Assembly: GCA_030374805.1 (NCBI GenBank)
Contig: JARGSG010000032.1
Coordinates: forward strand, 186,001 to 250,000
Reading direction: 5' to 3'
DNA: 64,000 nt
Origin: Gracilaria gracilis
Lineage: Eukaryota; Rhodophyta; Florideophyceae; Gracilariales; Gracilariaceae
In this document: one piece after another, positions 32,378 through 44,994 of the stretch
Position numbering within the stretch: position 1 is the first letter of the stretch
Layout of the letters: each line of letters opens with the position of its first letter
The notes under the pieces: generated by a model
Seen by the model: only the letters and a program-made list of their open reading frames with translations
Databases searched by the model: none
What the model was told of the DNA's origin: nothing
Position numbers and translations under genes: made by a program

Positions 32378-32900
32378 GTGCTCTCTATGCGCTGGCGCAG
32401 AATTGACCTTTGGTGACGATTCCTTAAGCCAACCCTTCTTCCTTCCCCTTCGTCGTCATCAACCCTCCCCCTTAGCGACCACCCTACTCTTTAGGACAGT
32501 CCGTTCCCCCTGCTATCAACTACCATCTTTTCTTTTGGTTCCCCCCGGCGATTTGGTCTCCCACCTTTACAACTGAAGCGCTGTTGCGTGTCACTTTAAG
32601 GCGAGCACGCATCACGTAGCTGCTTCAGGGCTTGTTGTGTATATGCCTCCTCCTTACCACAAGTGTAAGCTTCGCGGTTGGATTTCTAATCCATACTCAC
32701 CCATGCCGCAAAACGGATTCTCTTGTTCTTCGCAGCATAATAGAGTAACTTTGCGTCGCATCAGCACAGTTGAGTTTTCCATCGCGTTATTTGTTTTTGC
32801 CTATTGAAGCTAGTACCCCCTGGCATTCGTTTAGCTCCACTGGGTTTGTCACTACCTGCGTCGTTTGGCCACGTTGCTCCAAGAATTTCGTCCACAACCT
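32378..32900. other. Spacer upstream of CACTA copy 1
   Basis: Pyrimidine-rich in its first half (CCTTCTTCCTTCCCCTTCG). No gene supported. The element's terminal inverted repeat should lie here or just beyond, but I could not pair its ends by eye. Confidence 0.3.
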
Positions 32901-33938
32901 TTATATCTTTCTGGTTCTTTTAATTAGGGATTCCTCTGAGGTGAATAATTTTCCCAACAGAGAGTAGGTTATTCGAAATGAATGAATCAGTTTTGTCATC
33001 TTTCTCAATTCCCCCGTCCGATTATAAATATTGACTCCAACATATCCATGGAAATCTTCCATGATCATCATGGCATCTCTGTTGTCTAGCTCCATTACCG
33101 CATTAACCTTACCAACGAATCTGGTTGTTGTAAAGCGATTGGAAGAAGACAATTTGGAAGATACTAGGAAATGAAAATCTCAGAGTTTGAGACAGCGAGA
33201 GACCTTTGAGGATCCCAGCGCATCAATTTGCCTTCTTCAATTTGAAGTTTGTTCCGGTAAAACGTTGACACTTCGTCTTCACTACAATAGGATAGCTACC
33301 ATGAGACAAAGTCCTTGATTCTTTTTCTTGAGGAAGCATTGCACTTCTGTTGTGCGCAGATTACCGTTGGGATCGTAGAATATAACCCTGCTACGGTCAC
33401 CTTCAGACTCTTTCATTCCGAAAGAAAGAAAACTGAGAACATTTTCAACCTTAGCTAACTTATAAGAAGAACGAGGAGAAGTCTGCGGTTCTCTTTTCGA
33501 AAGTTTGTCTGTAAAGATGAAGAACAATTCAAGGCCCCTCATGCTTCCCTTCTTAATTTCTTTCTCTTGCGATGATTGGGAAGGATTGCACTTATGTGCT
33601 CCAAGCGGAGGATACCGTCCAGTATGAGAGCTATGAATTTCAATACCATACGTTGCCTTGAGAAACAATTCGCCCAGAAACGTGCGATTATACCCATCGC
33701 GAAGGAACGAAGATACATTTTGCAGAATATGTTTTATGGTAACTTTCTTTTCTTTGGGCGCGCAAAGCCCTCGATTGTATCTCTCTTGTGCGACATGTTC
33801 AATAGGCGTAACTATAATACTGCTGCTGGATGCACCAGTACAGATTAGGGTTCGAATAGGCAATCGAAGAAGCGGTGAACATCCAGCCAGATAAAAATTG
33901 TCGGCAAAGCACTTGAGAACTGTTTCGGGCCGTTTCAA
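32901..33938 (-). pseudogene. Unidentified coding remnant, two frames
   Basis: Minus strand. A 218-codon frame (33938-33282) reads like a globular protein: VTIKHILQNVSSFLRDGYNR, TFLGELFLKATYGIEIHSSH, GLELFFIFTDKLSKREP, VENVLSFLSFGMKESEGD and SRVIFYDPNGNLRTTEVQCF. A second frame (33152-32901) with FVGKVNAVMELDNRDAMMI and GYVGVNIYNRTGELRKM follows. Amino-acid usage is ordinary, not low-complexity. I recognise no family; cargo of a mobile element is possible given the position between two CACTA copies. Confidence 0.3.
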
Positions 33939-35218
33939 TCTAGATAATCTTCTTCGTTTTTATTGTACCTTGTTCAAGTTACATCTTAGCATTCTAAAAG
34001 TTTGTAACAATGTTTATTGCTTGAGGTTCTCTATGAAATTAAATTACATTTGGCTGGGGAAAAAAAGAATCGCTGATGACGCCAAAGGAGTGAAAGCGGG
34101 TTCTCTTTTTTGATAGGTTTTGCATTTTTGAAAGCAATTATTTGTTTTACTGTGCCGGGCCCACTTGATATCCATTTAATTTTCAAAACGCCTTGCTCGC
34201 GCAAAAAAAATTGTTGCTGTAAACGTTGAGCATCTATTTGGTTGCGTATGAGGCCCCTTCAAACAGCACAGTACGATAATCTCCAAAATTGGAGAGCTTT
34301 GGATTTTCCTTCTAACGATTGCGTTGTGGAGCACTAATCGAATTCAAAGTATCCAAAGAAAGTTTTCGTGTTGAACTACATCCTTTTAAAATCTATGAGG
34401 CCTTTTAACTAGAATAAATTAGTTCTTTTTTCAAAGTACAACAATGTTTCCAATACAGCCCTGTTTCATTAGCATATCTGAGTCCTGAAGAGTAGGGCAT
34501 AGTTTGAAAGTCGAGAAAGTGAGCTAGAGCAGCAGCACCTACCACTAATATCTTGGCATCCCAAAATTGTTCTCCCTTCTACAGAGCTTCAATCTTCTCA
34601 CAAGGTCAAGGCGAACTGAATCACCCCAACCGGTCACGAGAGTCAACAGAAGCATTCTGCTCTCCCATGCCACTACCTGCAGCATCTACAAATATATAGA
34701 TCACTAAGCAACCCCGAACCGTATATTATTCTCAACAAACTGTACCCGAGCTGCTCATACCATCACTAAAACCATCTTCGTGACGCGATCTCTCCATTGA
34801 TCGCCAAAACCTTTATCCGACGCAGCAGTTGATTATGAAAAAAGTGAAGAGGAATTGGTACTTCGCTATCTCCTCGCTCATCGTGCATCATTGCAGAACA
34901 TCAAGACTTTGGATGTCACATGCGCAAAATTAGCAACCAGGGCCCGCAATCGCAGTGTCTCGGAAAGCGTTATGCTTCATCTTTAGAACAATAAAGGGGC
35001 TGTAGCGTCAGCATGAGGTATGAGAAAATCGCAAGGATATCAGCTGTTAATTTCAAGAACAAAGTGAACTCATATTTGGCTTCGGCCGCTTGCGGTTACA
35101 TACGCTGCAGACATCGCGCTTCGCGGTACAAATTTGGCTCAAAGAAGGACGTTTCAGTCAACAACTTATTTTATCTGGATGTCTTCCTTATGGTTCCTGC
35201 CTCCTATTCCTCGACATA
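33939..35218. other. AT-rich stretch without a supported gene
   Basis: Short frames only. Nothing repeated or structured was noticed. Confidence 0.3.
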
Positions 35219-35494
35219 TCACCCATGGAGCTGAAAGTCGTATGCCCCCTGGTCAAATTGAAAGTTCGAAACCGTAGCTGTTGTGTGGTAGTAGATCGCA
35301 AAGATTTTTGTCTCGAAAGCCCTAGTTCCAAGGAATAAAAGATATCTGTTGTTGATGTATTCTATGCCCCATTTTTCACCATTCGTTGCTTTTCCATGCA
35401 CTTCGTATACGTACTCGGTAAGTCTATGTTCTGCTTTCATTACGTTAGTACTGTACAACCCGTGCGCCACTCTCAGAAAGCCAATATCCCCCAT
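35219..35494 (-). pseudogene. Unidentified coding remnant
   Basis: A 91-codon minus-strand frame with protein-like composition: FLRVAHGLYSTNVMKAEHRL, YVYEVHGKATNGEKWGIEYI, NNRYLLFLGTRAFETKIFAI. No family recognised. With the frames at 35774-36172 (LLLDKHYIEAVKSLMTSMMY) and 36945-37163 (LGKVDFIGRLRPQEVFEVNN), also on the minus strand, it may belong to one decayed gene, but the links are not demonstrable. Confidence 0.25.
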
Positions 35495-37262
35495 ATCATT
35501 CTGCTACCCCGATACAAATGACAAATGTTCTTGGTTAGCAAAATACTTTTGATGTAACGTACATGTTCCTATTGCTTTCGACTTTCTTTGCAAAGACCCC
35601 CTGAAAGACGTAAAACACTTAAACTGAAACGCCATGTGCCTTTTGAAGCCCATAGTAGGCTCCGCTCTTGCTCAAAAATCGCCTAAGGCCTCCACCTCTT
35701 TTTCTTCTTACCGTTTACAAAGAAAACACATCTGAAGTCAATATTTAGCTCTTACAGAGCCATACAAGATCCTCTACAAATCCAATTGTTTAGCTTTGGT
35801 TTCAACTTGTCTAGAGACCCGAACAAAGCGCGAGAAACATAGCAAAAATTGTTTGAAACGTTTGCTTGGGAAATTCCATACTAATATGCACATTCCTTTC
35901 GCCAATATCGCAATACTGTTTTCTTTTCCTCTTCCTGCTAGAAACATGGACAGTACACCCTCTGTATCACTATATCGTTGAGGTGCTCTACTTCTATGAT
36001 GTCCGCATTCTTGTCTTACATCAAAAAAATATAAGAATATCGAGTGATACATCATAGAGGTCATTAAACTCTTCACGGCTTCTATGTAATGTTTATCAAG
36101 TAAAAGCACATTGGCGTCATCACGGTACGGAGACGAAAAGAAAGACACTCCGCCTGTAAGGCTCAGAAACAAGGGGTGAATGCCCGCGTCCTGGGACTTC
36201 TTTTGCGGCTATATGGGATTCAATGGCAATAGAAAGAGATCATTCTGCTCCTAAGGCAACTATTTCGGTGAACATGGGTCTGAGCGTGTGTCAATGTTTG
36301 AGGTACTTGTTGAAGAAAAAAGGATATGGAGTAATTCTTCCGCTGATTTCATCTGTGAATTGTTTTGAAGAGGGGCGAACCACAGAACATCCGTAAGTAG
36401 AGTTGCACAGTTCATGTCGGTTCGGGCTTATTTCAAATACTGCAAACGGTCAACTGTTTAGATCTAAGTAAAAAATCATTAATTGAAAATGCCTCTTACC
36501 AAGTTTTGTAGACCTCCAAAGGCTACTGAGAGTTTTCGAACGTTATACAAGAAGAAATGGGCTGTTCACTGTCAGTGTCTCAGTGCATAAGCTTTTTTCT
36601 CTGTGAGCTGTTTTACGCTGAGGTTTCGACAGTTATATTCTCGCCATTTGATAAAATAGGTATTAAAAATGTCCCGCGAATAAAGACATGGGATAATAAA
36701 GTTCGCAAACAAAACGGCAGTGAACTGAATTCATGCAAAATTTCGTTCATTTCCAGGAGAGAAGTATTCTTTCAACAGTTCGTGAGAAAAATTCTTTCCA
36801 CAATATGCATCTATTATTGTACTTATGATATCTCAGATGTTCTTCCCAACTTGAAGGAAAGAGTTCAGCTCATTCATTTGACATACTGAAAGGTGAATAC
36901 AGGCGTATATACGATGTAAGAAACACGTTTGTTTCAAAGGTTGCCTAGCAAAACTTGGTGTTGCTTGGTTTGCTTCCTTTCATTATATCAGAATGATACT
37001 GCCATAAACCGCGAAACAATTTCGTTTTCAAAAAAATGCCGGTGAAATTCGAAAACAACTCCCGCAGTGAGGCGGTTGAGAAATTATTGACTTCAAACAC
37101 CTCCTGGGGACGAAGCCTGCCAATGAAGTCTACCTTACCCAACCCGTACTCAAGTTTTCTCACTTTTCAGGGTTGAAAGCAAAGTTTATTTCATTTTTTA
37201 AAGCATATATGAGTTGCACTGAAGAATATATTAAGAGATCGCCAAAATACCTCTTGTGAAAA
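35495..37262. other. AT-rich stretch with scattered unidentified short frames
   Basis: Minus-strand frames 35774-36172 and 36945-37163 and plus-strand 36557-36889 are the longest. None shows a domain. Confidence 0.25.
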
Positions 37263-37369
37263 CTAAACTAGTTCCTCAAACCTTAACAGCACTTCTAACG
37301 CGCTCGACGGCAGACGCACGCCATATAAATCATACACAGTCCAGAAAATGGAACATTTGGGAACATAAA

Positions 37370-37502
37370 GTTCTGTAGTGAATGGGGGCGACGATCGGCA
37401 GGGCTTGGATTCGAACCACGAACCCCGGGCCCACACAAAAAGCACAGGAAGGCGGTTATCGATTGACCTATGGCCGCTCACGGTGTAGCGACCCCGTTCC
37501 AC
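37370..37502 (-). repeat. tRNA-related (SINE-like) segment
   Basis: On the minus strand the segment has an exact RNA polymerase III box B, GGTTCGAATCC (complement of 37407-37417), and about 55 bases before it a box A-like region: GCGG, CCATAGGTCAATCGATAA, CCGC, which can form a D-arm. The T-stem has one mismatch and no acceptor stem pairs across the ends, so this is not a functional tRNA. It is more GC-rich than its surroundings. A tRNA-derived SINE head is the best explanation. Confidence 0.4.
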
Positions 37503-39929
37503 ACCGCCGGAGGTCTTATGAAGGTGTTATCGTAGCACGGAGGTGTTATTGTAGCCCTCTTGTGGCCGCCAGCTGAAGCTGACAGCAGCTACAGGTTCAA
37601 ACGACGAGAAATACGATTTTGCCCTTGTCGAAGGAGATTTTTAACCAGTAAATCTATCATCAGAATATTTATAGGGATCGATAGTGAACTTTTTGACGCT
37701 TGGAGTTGGGCTCTTTCATTGGCATGAAATAGATACCTAGAAGGGTGGTCAGGGGGGTACCTTCCGATAAAAGCTAGCGGGGACGACCTCTCTTGTAACC
37801 ATGGAAACGCTCCAAAAAAACATACTTTTAAACGTCTTCGAAGAACCTATGCATCTCATTCTATGTTTCTAGTTCTGCAGCAGGCTTTGACAGAATTAAC
37901 AAATTCGGGCGGAAAAAATGTTTCCCTTCACTGTCAAAACTTTCCTTCATTCCTTGTTCAGAAACAAATACCTCTGAAGTAAATAATATCTTTCGTGGAA
38001 AAGACAAAACTACAGTGTTTTGACTTGAAAGAAACAGAATAAACATATGCGATGGTGAATATCTTTAAAATTCATTTCCACTAGTGGTCGATCTTCTTTT
38101 GGAATGGTTCTGATCGTTCCGAATATATATTGTACTAACAGATATGCATAAGAGTTTTGCTGCATTTCTATATATATTTTTCATCATTTAATCCAACTAA
38201 TATTAGCTGAATTTGCGCTTCAGCTCAGAAAACCCGTTTTTTGGTGCTTTACCCTTCGTTTCTTCGTCTCCCTGAAAGGCGAAAAAATTTTGAGCACATA
38301 ATTCGAAAATTGTTCATGATGGTAGGATGAATTACTTCTTTAAACTCTCCAAAGGCGCATCCCACGGTATGGTTTTAATGCAAATCTTTTTATGATACGA
38401 TCCAGACTGGGCCTACTTGTGTACAGCAAAACCTCATGTGTCATGTAGGCTTTCAGATTTTAAGCTTTTGCCGTTTAGAAAGGCAAAATCGATCACTAAT
38501 GCCAATCTGTCTTTCACTGTTAACATAACAAGCGTTCTTTTATCTTGGTAGATTTTTTGCCATTCGGTTATTTAATTAACGTAACCCTTTGTCCAAAATA
38601 ACTCTCAAAGCGAAGAAGAAGCATGTATTTCCTCCAAATCTTATACTCAAAGAAAAATTCATTCTCGGAGGGTGCGTTTTATACACACGTTGACACGGAA
38701 ATAAGATAAGGTATAATCCAAATGATTGTACAGTTACTAACTTTGGGGTCAGGATAAAAGCATTGAAGCGTACAGAAAATTGGAACCTGAATTATTCCAA
38801 ATGCACAAACGACAAATCGTTGATGAATCAGATTTCTACCCGTCTCTTAAAGGAACAAGGAATGGGTATGTTTCTCTGGTACATCGGTTCAAGATCTAGA
38901 AAAAAACCTTTCTGAACACATGTTCAGTAGTAAACACCGTCGATTTACTGATTGGTAGGAAATTTGCTCAATTATTATTTGTTCTTCAAAATTATAGTCG
39001 GCATTCTTGTATCTTTAGCTCCACATATTACAATCGCATACACATGGGGAACTGCGCTGAAATGAACTGAGAGGCTTCTGTAAACCATATTACTCCCTGT
39101 GAGCAATTTGAATAGCCCAAATATGGCCGGGATAAGACCAAAATGGTTCCTAAATAATACTTAAAAATGTGCACGGAAGATGGGCACGGCACGGCCAAAA
39201 TATGGCCTGAAGAATGCCCATACATGTAAGTGAAAGAGGGCCCCATTCAAAATGCCAAGAGAGGACCCAGAGATAGGCCACTATAGTCCTCGTTAGGAGT
39301 CTCAATAAAGGATGAGAAGGGAAACAGTTTTGGTCAAAATGAGACCCAAATGCGACCAGGGCCGTGATCTTTGCTGCACATTCGTACACGTAAGAGTCTC
39401 TTTGCATTAACCAGAGAATGCCCGAACGTGGCCCGTATTTCAGTCTAATTTTGGCGTGTTTAGATCCCATGTACTGATGAGAGGAGAACGTTGTAAGTAC
39501 GATATGTGTCCTGATATGTGACCGCGTTTCGTACAAGTGGTAGGCCTTTCGAGGCTCGATATATGTACCCAAATGTTCCAATCTATTGGCTTTCAGCGAA
39601 CTGAAAATGGGGTTCGCGTACTTCTTACGCCTGAAGACAAGCCCGTAACGTGGACCTCTGTAGCACTAACAATGATGCGCAAAGTATCAAATAGTTACCA
39701 CACCGCACACGGTCTTTGTACGCGATGCCGTATCACAGTTGTTTATTAAAGGAAATGATATAAAAACTTCAGTGGCTGGACTCTTACCAACCAATTATGC
39801 AACATTATAACACGAACTCCCCAGCTCTTCGTAGATCTACGGTACCATTTTGGTAGAACTCGAAGTACTGGCACTGCTCAGAATCGCACAACCCCAACTT
39901 GGTTTTGTTGAGCTTATTCACCGAGTACC
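37503..39929. other. AT-rich stretch without a supported gene
   Basis: Only short frames; ATGGCC-type words recur around 39120-39240 but too diverged to call a repeat. Confidence 0.3.
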
Positions 39930-41236
39930 CTATCCGTCGCGTTCCGTAGGACGTTCAGCTTGAATACTCATCTTCTTTGGATTCTTGTGATGACGCTTAC
40001 GTGATCCAAGAAGACTGTTTCCTGTTCCGCTCGTAAGCATTCTACTACAGGTGTTCTGAGTATGGGTACCAGACCTATCGTGCTCATCATCCGTCTCAAT
40101 GTGTGACACCAACACTCGCCGCGGGGTCCTTCTCGGTTTCTTCTTTCCCAAGTTTGGGCGAATTCGGGACGGGATTTTCGACTTGTTCTCATCTTCCGTA
40201 TTGGCCTTCCTTCCGATTCGTTTGCGACTGATCGTCTTCGTGACCGGCTGTCCCGAACGCTTCGTATTTCGGTTGTTGGCTTGAGCTTGAGTTGCAGCTC
40301 TCCCTTGCATCATACTCGTTTCCACAGATTGCAAGCGAAGAGTGGGTGCAGTACTGTGGCCATCATATGCTTCTAGGTCTGTGTCATGTTCATGAACGGC
40401 ACTTTCAATATCGCTTTCCGGCATATCATCTCCACCATTATTTTCATATTGGGAATCATAGCCACCATCCTTATCAAAGGCTGTCAGTGGCTTGTGTACA
40501 TGGGTGCATTTTGTTACGACCGATGAAATTATTTCACTGTGCTCACCCTCACCATCACAACCATTGGATTCTTGTAAACCGCTCTTCGCATTCATGGACT
40601 TATTGTGTTCTTCGGATGCAAGGCGGTCACCGCCAGTTGAAAATGGGGGTGGATCTTGATCATTTGCATGAGTCGCATTGGTTTCTTCCGCAAAGTTTGC
40701 ATTCTTCTTCCTGTTCTCGCGCTTGCGTGCCTCCGCTGCCGCCTTCTTATCTCTCTAAATGGCTTCCTTTAAGAATTCATTCAAGACCCATCCTCCTTGT
40801 GCGGCAGACAAAACAGGATAAGTTTCCAGAAGCTTACGCTTAAGATTCATAATCTGAGACAAAAAGTCTTTACGCACTGAGCTGTAGGTGATCCCAAGTC
40901 GATGATAGAGAAATGAACGAATGTCATCTTTGATAGCGTTTGCCATCGTGATGTAAATGGGATACCCATCCTCCATAGATTCAGAGTCACGTCCCATCTT
41001 TTCCTGATACAATTGATTGAAAAGAGCCCTCGCGGAGATGGTAGTGCCAGTGGGAACCCCAAGCCCGTCCGAATCTCTGGAACGTCTCTTCAGAGAAGCT
41101 GTTGGTATCATGACGGAGTTCGCGGGGAGTGGGTTTCGTTGCAAGATATCAAAACTAGTTAATGTACCCTGACCAGAATCAGGCTGGCCTGCTCCTCTCG
41201 GCTGCTTCGACGTCTGAAGTGACTGCGCAGCATAAA
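39930..41236 (-). pseudogene. Unidentified charged, probably nuclear protein, cut by CACTA copy 2
   Basis: Minus strand, one frame broken by a single TAG at 40755-40757 (likely from CAG). The N-terminal half has a helical part: ARALFNQLYQEKMGRDSESM, ITMANAIKDDIRSFLYHRLG and SVRKDFLSQIMNLKRKLLET, then GGWVLNEFLKEAI and a basic helix RDKKAAAEARKRENRKK. The C-terminal half is acidic, then basic (KIPSRIRPNLGKKKPRRTPR). The frame stays open past 41236, but there it is the shadow of the transposase on the other strand, so the real 5' end is missing. I do not know the family. Confidence 0.4.
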
Positions 41237-41237
41237 C

Positions 41238-43216
41238 GTGGTTGTTCCTTCTTCTCATAATCCTGAGTACTTTGACACCTTTATGAATGAAATTATCTTG
41301 GATCTGAGAACCCTGGAAGAAGGAGTGCCAGCGGTTTGCCATGAAGGAAAAATAGGAACACGTCAGGTATTCGTTTTGTTTTTCACTGCCGACTGGCCGG
41401 CAGGATCTAAGGTTCTCGGATACGTTGGCCATACGGGAAAAGTGTTCTGCCATTTTTGCAAGAAGAAAAATTTTAAAGTGAAAGAATGCTCATGCTTGTG
41501 TGCGGTTGCAGAAGACCGTTCGTTGTTGATGAATTCCCTTCGGTATCGGGCTGAATACAATAGTGGGGATATAATCAAAACAGAATGCATTGGAAAACGA
41601 GAAGGTTCTGAAGTTAGTACAATATGGAAAGCATTGAGTCCAATAGAACTGACGAAAGAAGCAAAAGGAAGATGATCAAAGAATCTGGTCTCAAAAAATC
41701 TTCATGTATGGCACAATTGTTTGTCGACTTCGTGTTTTCCTTCTCCTACGACGTGATGCATTTGGTGCTCCTTGGGTGGACCAAACAAGTTTTAAGACTT
41801 GTGACAAGAATTCATCCGAGAGATGAACGTTATGGTCATGTTCCGCGTTGCTGTATACCATCGCCAAAGCTCGAATTGATCAACAAAGCTCTGGAGAACA
41901 GCACACACGGCATTCCGAGTTCATGGGGAAGGGCACCGCTTTCGTGAGAGCACCTGTCTAGATTCAAAACGGAAGACTTGAAGCGCCACTCGGAGTTGTA
42001 CTTTCTACCAATATTCCACCGCTTCAATGTAGAAAATCAGTTCAAGCATCTTTGGAACCAAACTCGACAGATGGTTACCTTGTGCTTCAGCTATAACTGC
42101 GACGCAGCCCGCCATCGGGTTCTGACAAGAGTGGTTGAGAAATGCTATGCAAGGTTTGTGTGTTTGTTCTGCTCAGATAGATCTTCCCATTTCTGCCTTA
42201 CGCCGAATACACACAATATTACATCTGCCAGAGCTGCTCCAACAGTGCGGTCCCCTTCCAATCACCTCACAGTTCCTAATAGAGAGACTACTGGGGGAGA
42301 TCGGAAAAAGTGTGCAACAGGCTTCAAAAATTTCATCGCATTTGTTCCACAAGAACTTTAAGTTGTTTGCTCTCAAGCTGGCAAATGATGGGAAGACATT
42401 GGTTGACGAAGTTCATGAATCTGTGCCACATGTCCTGACGTTTCTAATCTAAAGTCATTTTAGCTCCTCTCAGGCTAGTGTGGAGTTCCATACTGGTGCT
42501 ACCTGCCACGGGGCAGGGTCATCTTTAATGGCGCTCAACGACGAGCAAAGACGTGCCGTGGGAAACATTCTCGCAGAGAATTTTACTTCAGACATAAACA
42601 CTGCTCGCATCGTCTTAACAAAAAAATTTAGAACTGCAACCGTAACCAAAGATTCTCATGACTTCAAAGTAGAGAGCCTCAGATCCCATGATTTGAGATT
42701 GAAGAGTTCTTTGCATCAGGCGTGATAGAAGTACTGCATTGCTGCTCATTTTGCACCTGAGAACTCCATGAGCTCTCGTTTTTCACAAAGTCACGAAGAT
42801 CATATTGATATTTGGAATTTATACTACGGCTTTGTTCATGAGATTATTGAGGTTTTGGTTGAAGTCGATGGATTGAAGATCCTAGCGGTGTTCGTAGATG
42901 TGAAATGGGAGTTGAACATAGTGGAAGATCAGGCGTTTGATCTCCTGTACTCAGATAAAAAAGCCGTGATAATATCACGACAAAGCATGTCACATGCCTT
43001 CAAATAGTAATTGGGTTTTTTGACTTGGATGGTAGAAGGTATTATCTCAACTTATCTCGTTCCGATGAAGATAATTGCGAAAATTTCATTCTTCAAGGTG
43101 TGATAAGAAGAACGCAACCAGCACTTAAGACAGGCGCACGTGCATTTAATTGTTCGATGTACGATGTGCCGTATTCATTGCTCGAAACTAGCATTAACTG
43201 CCTTATGTTCCTATAA
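41238..43216 (+). pseudogene. CACTA-type tnp2 transposase, copy 2, 5'-truncated
   Basis: Plus strand. It starts abruptly inside the core at VVPSSHNPEYFDTFMNEI, matching IVPGSHSSNYFDTFLQVL of copy 1, so the first 370 or so residues are absent. Then FVLFFTADWPAGSKVLGYVG, HTGKVFCHFCKKKNFKVKEC, and YDVMHLVLLGWTKQVLRLV, AEDLKR-like TEDLKRHSELYFLPIFHRFN, GPLPITSQFLIERLLGEIGK. Frames change near 41650, 42150 and 43015, with stops at 41945 and about 42452 and 42725. Copy 1 and copy 2 are clearly the same family but far from identical, so they are not a recent duplication. Confidence 0.8.
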
Positions 43217-43986
43217 AAAAAACTGTGTGCACGCACTTCCTTGAACGAAAAGAACTTGTGAAACGAATACCTCCTGATCTCGGAGCCAGTCTCTAGCTCT
43301 AGGATCTGAGCTATATGAAGAGATAGGAGCAGGTGCCGCAACAGAAAGGGTTCTTTAAGCATGGTTTCCAGCCCACACAAGAGGTTCAAAGATACCTGCT
43401 TTGGTACATTGCCAAGTCTTGAGAGCTCCTATGAATAAGGCGCGGTGTCCCTAGTGCACAACACAGACATGAGAGGTCTGAAAGTCTCACCGGAGCACCT
43501 TGAGCATCCTTTGCTATGTGATGGAGCTAACCACCTCATTTCCTCGAATCCGACTTTTTCTCTGAAAAGTAGCAACGACTGCATCCGTCGGGTTATCTGT
43601 CTCCAAGTTCTGCTATGTTTTTGTGACATACTGGACATGTCTGTACCTCTGGGCAAGCGTTCCATCGCGCTGCAGCCACATGAAGTGAAACCGTTGGTCT
43701 CATACCCTGTCTAGAATTAGGGCGAGTCTGCGAGCATCATGCACGAAGTAGTTTAAAGCACACCGGGCAGACTTACGGCTGCTGGGTCGAGATATGAGCA
43801 TTCGTTTCCCATCCAAGCGATGCCAAACAGGTCCAGCGCATGCAAAGAGTAGCGCCGTCTTCGCGTTGATCATGGCTCGATTCCAGAAGGTCTCGCCCAC
43901 AATAGGGCCCGACACGCCATAATGTACAGCTAGTACCCTCTTTAAAGTATACACATGTTCAATGGACACGTAAATGCATACAGCTT
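43217..43986. other. Spacer between the two genes of CACTA copy 2
   Basis: Short frames only (for example 43429-43665 and 43445-43714 on opposite strands). No gene supported. Confidence 0.3.
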
Positions 43987-44994
43987 TTGGGCAACCTTAC
44001 AGGTATATTTGTCGCTGTAAGGCTTCTTGTAACATGCCACAGGTTCGTGGAATGTCACACGATAAGGTTTCTTGGGTACGACGATGAAAACAGGCCATCA
44101 ATTTTCTTGAAGCCTGACCGAAGTTATTTTCAGCATAGCCATCTTGACCTCCAAACGTTGGCTGCTACCAACGGCCGGTATCGGGAAATGCTAATTCCAA
44201 ATGAGGCAAAGTGTTCGTTGCAAGCCTTGAAGATACCGTGCACAGCAAAATTAGTAGCTATACGGGAATCGATTTCTACGGAGGCGCACGAGAATGCTGA
44301 AGGAATACCCGTCATGACGCAAGAACCGGATAATCTGGCAATACGAACCATAATCTCTTCTCTTCCAAATGATTTCTTACGGAAGAAGTTGTGACGGCAG
44401 TTCTCAAAACACCGACATAGAGAGAATGAGAACCTGCGAAAGAGGTACAGAATTCACCGTGATCGCGAACCAGCAGAGAGGAAGAAGAAGCGCCTTAACA
44501 GGCGACGTGCTTGGTATGCCGAGTACACTAAAAAGGAGAAGGCAGAAGCTTCAAAACGTTCTCCTGAAAGCTGTTGTAGCAGGGGGCCAGCCCGTTCAGC
44601 CGAGATATCACCCTGAAATGTGCCTAGTATGCATGAAAACGGTTCAAGCGAGAGCGCAAGCATGTCACCCTACAATGGAACGTCTGTTGTGGTCAGTTGG
44701 GAGGAGAATTTGGCCCTTGATGCCGAGATATCAAACTCTTTTGGTGCGTCGTCAGATGAGACTCTAAAGAGCAGGAAGAACACCGGCAGAAGCAACAACC
44801 ACAAATATATCAATTTGGAGCATGAACAATACATATACGAAATGCATTTCGAAGAAAGTGCTATACGAGTGTACAATCACCATTTAAGACCCCTTCAAGG
44901 CACGCCACTATCCGATGCCATTCGAATTCGTGTCGCACATGATTCCGATAATTTTTTGCATGCAGGAACGTCAGAAAATCCACAACTAATATGA
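43987..44994 (+). pseudogene. Second gene of CACTA element copy 2
   Basis: Plus strand, one frame with in-frame TGAs at 44392-44394 and 44611-44613, both readable as former CGA. N-terminal part: FLGYDDENRPSIFLKPDRSY, LAATNGRYREMLIPNEAKC. Then the basic block KHRHRENENLRKRYRIHRDR and ERKKKRLNRRRAWYAEYTKK, a Ser-rich spacer, and EQYIYEMHFEESAIRVYNHH. The last two blocks recur in the gene at 27579-28611. It lies downstream of the transposase on the same strand. Unidentified, but shared by both elements and therefore a true element gene. Confidence 0.55.

Noticed and set aside
37370..37502. Functional tRNA gene
   Set aside because: The acceptor stem does not pair, the T-stem has a mismatch and no clear anticodon arm forms.
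40843..41453. 5' extension of the charged minus-strand gene beyond 41236
   Set aside because: From 41238 the plus strand encodes conserved tnp2 core residues, so the minus frame there is a shadow.
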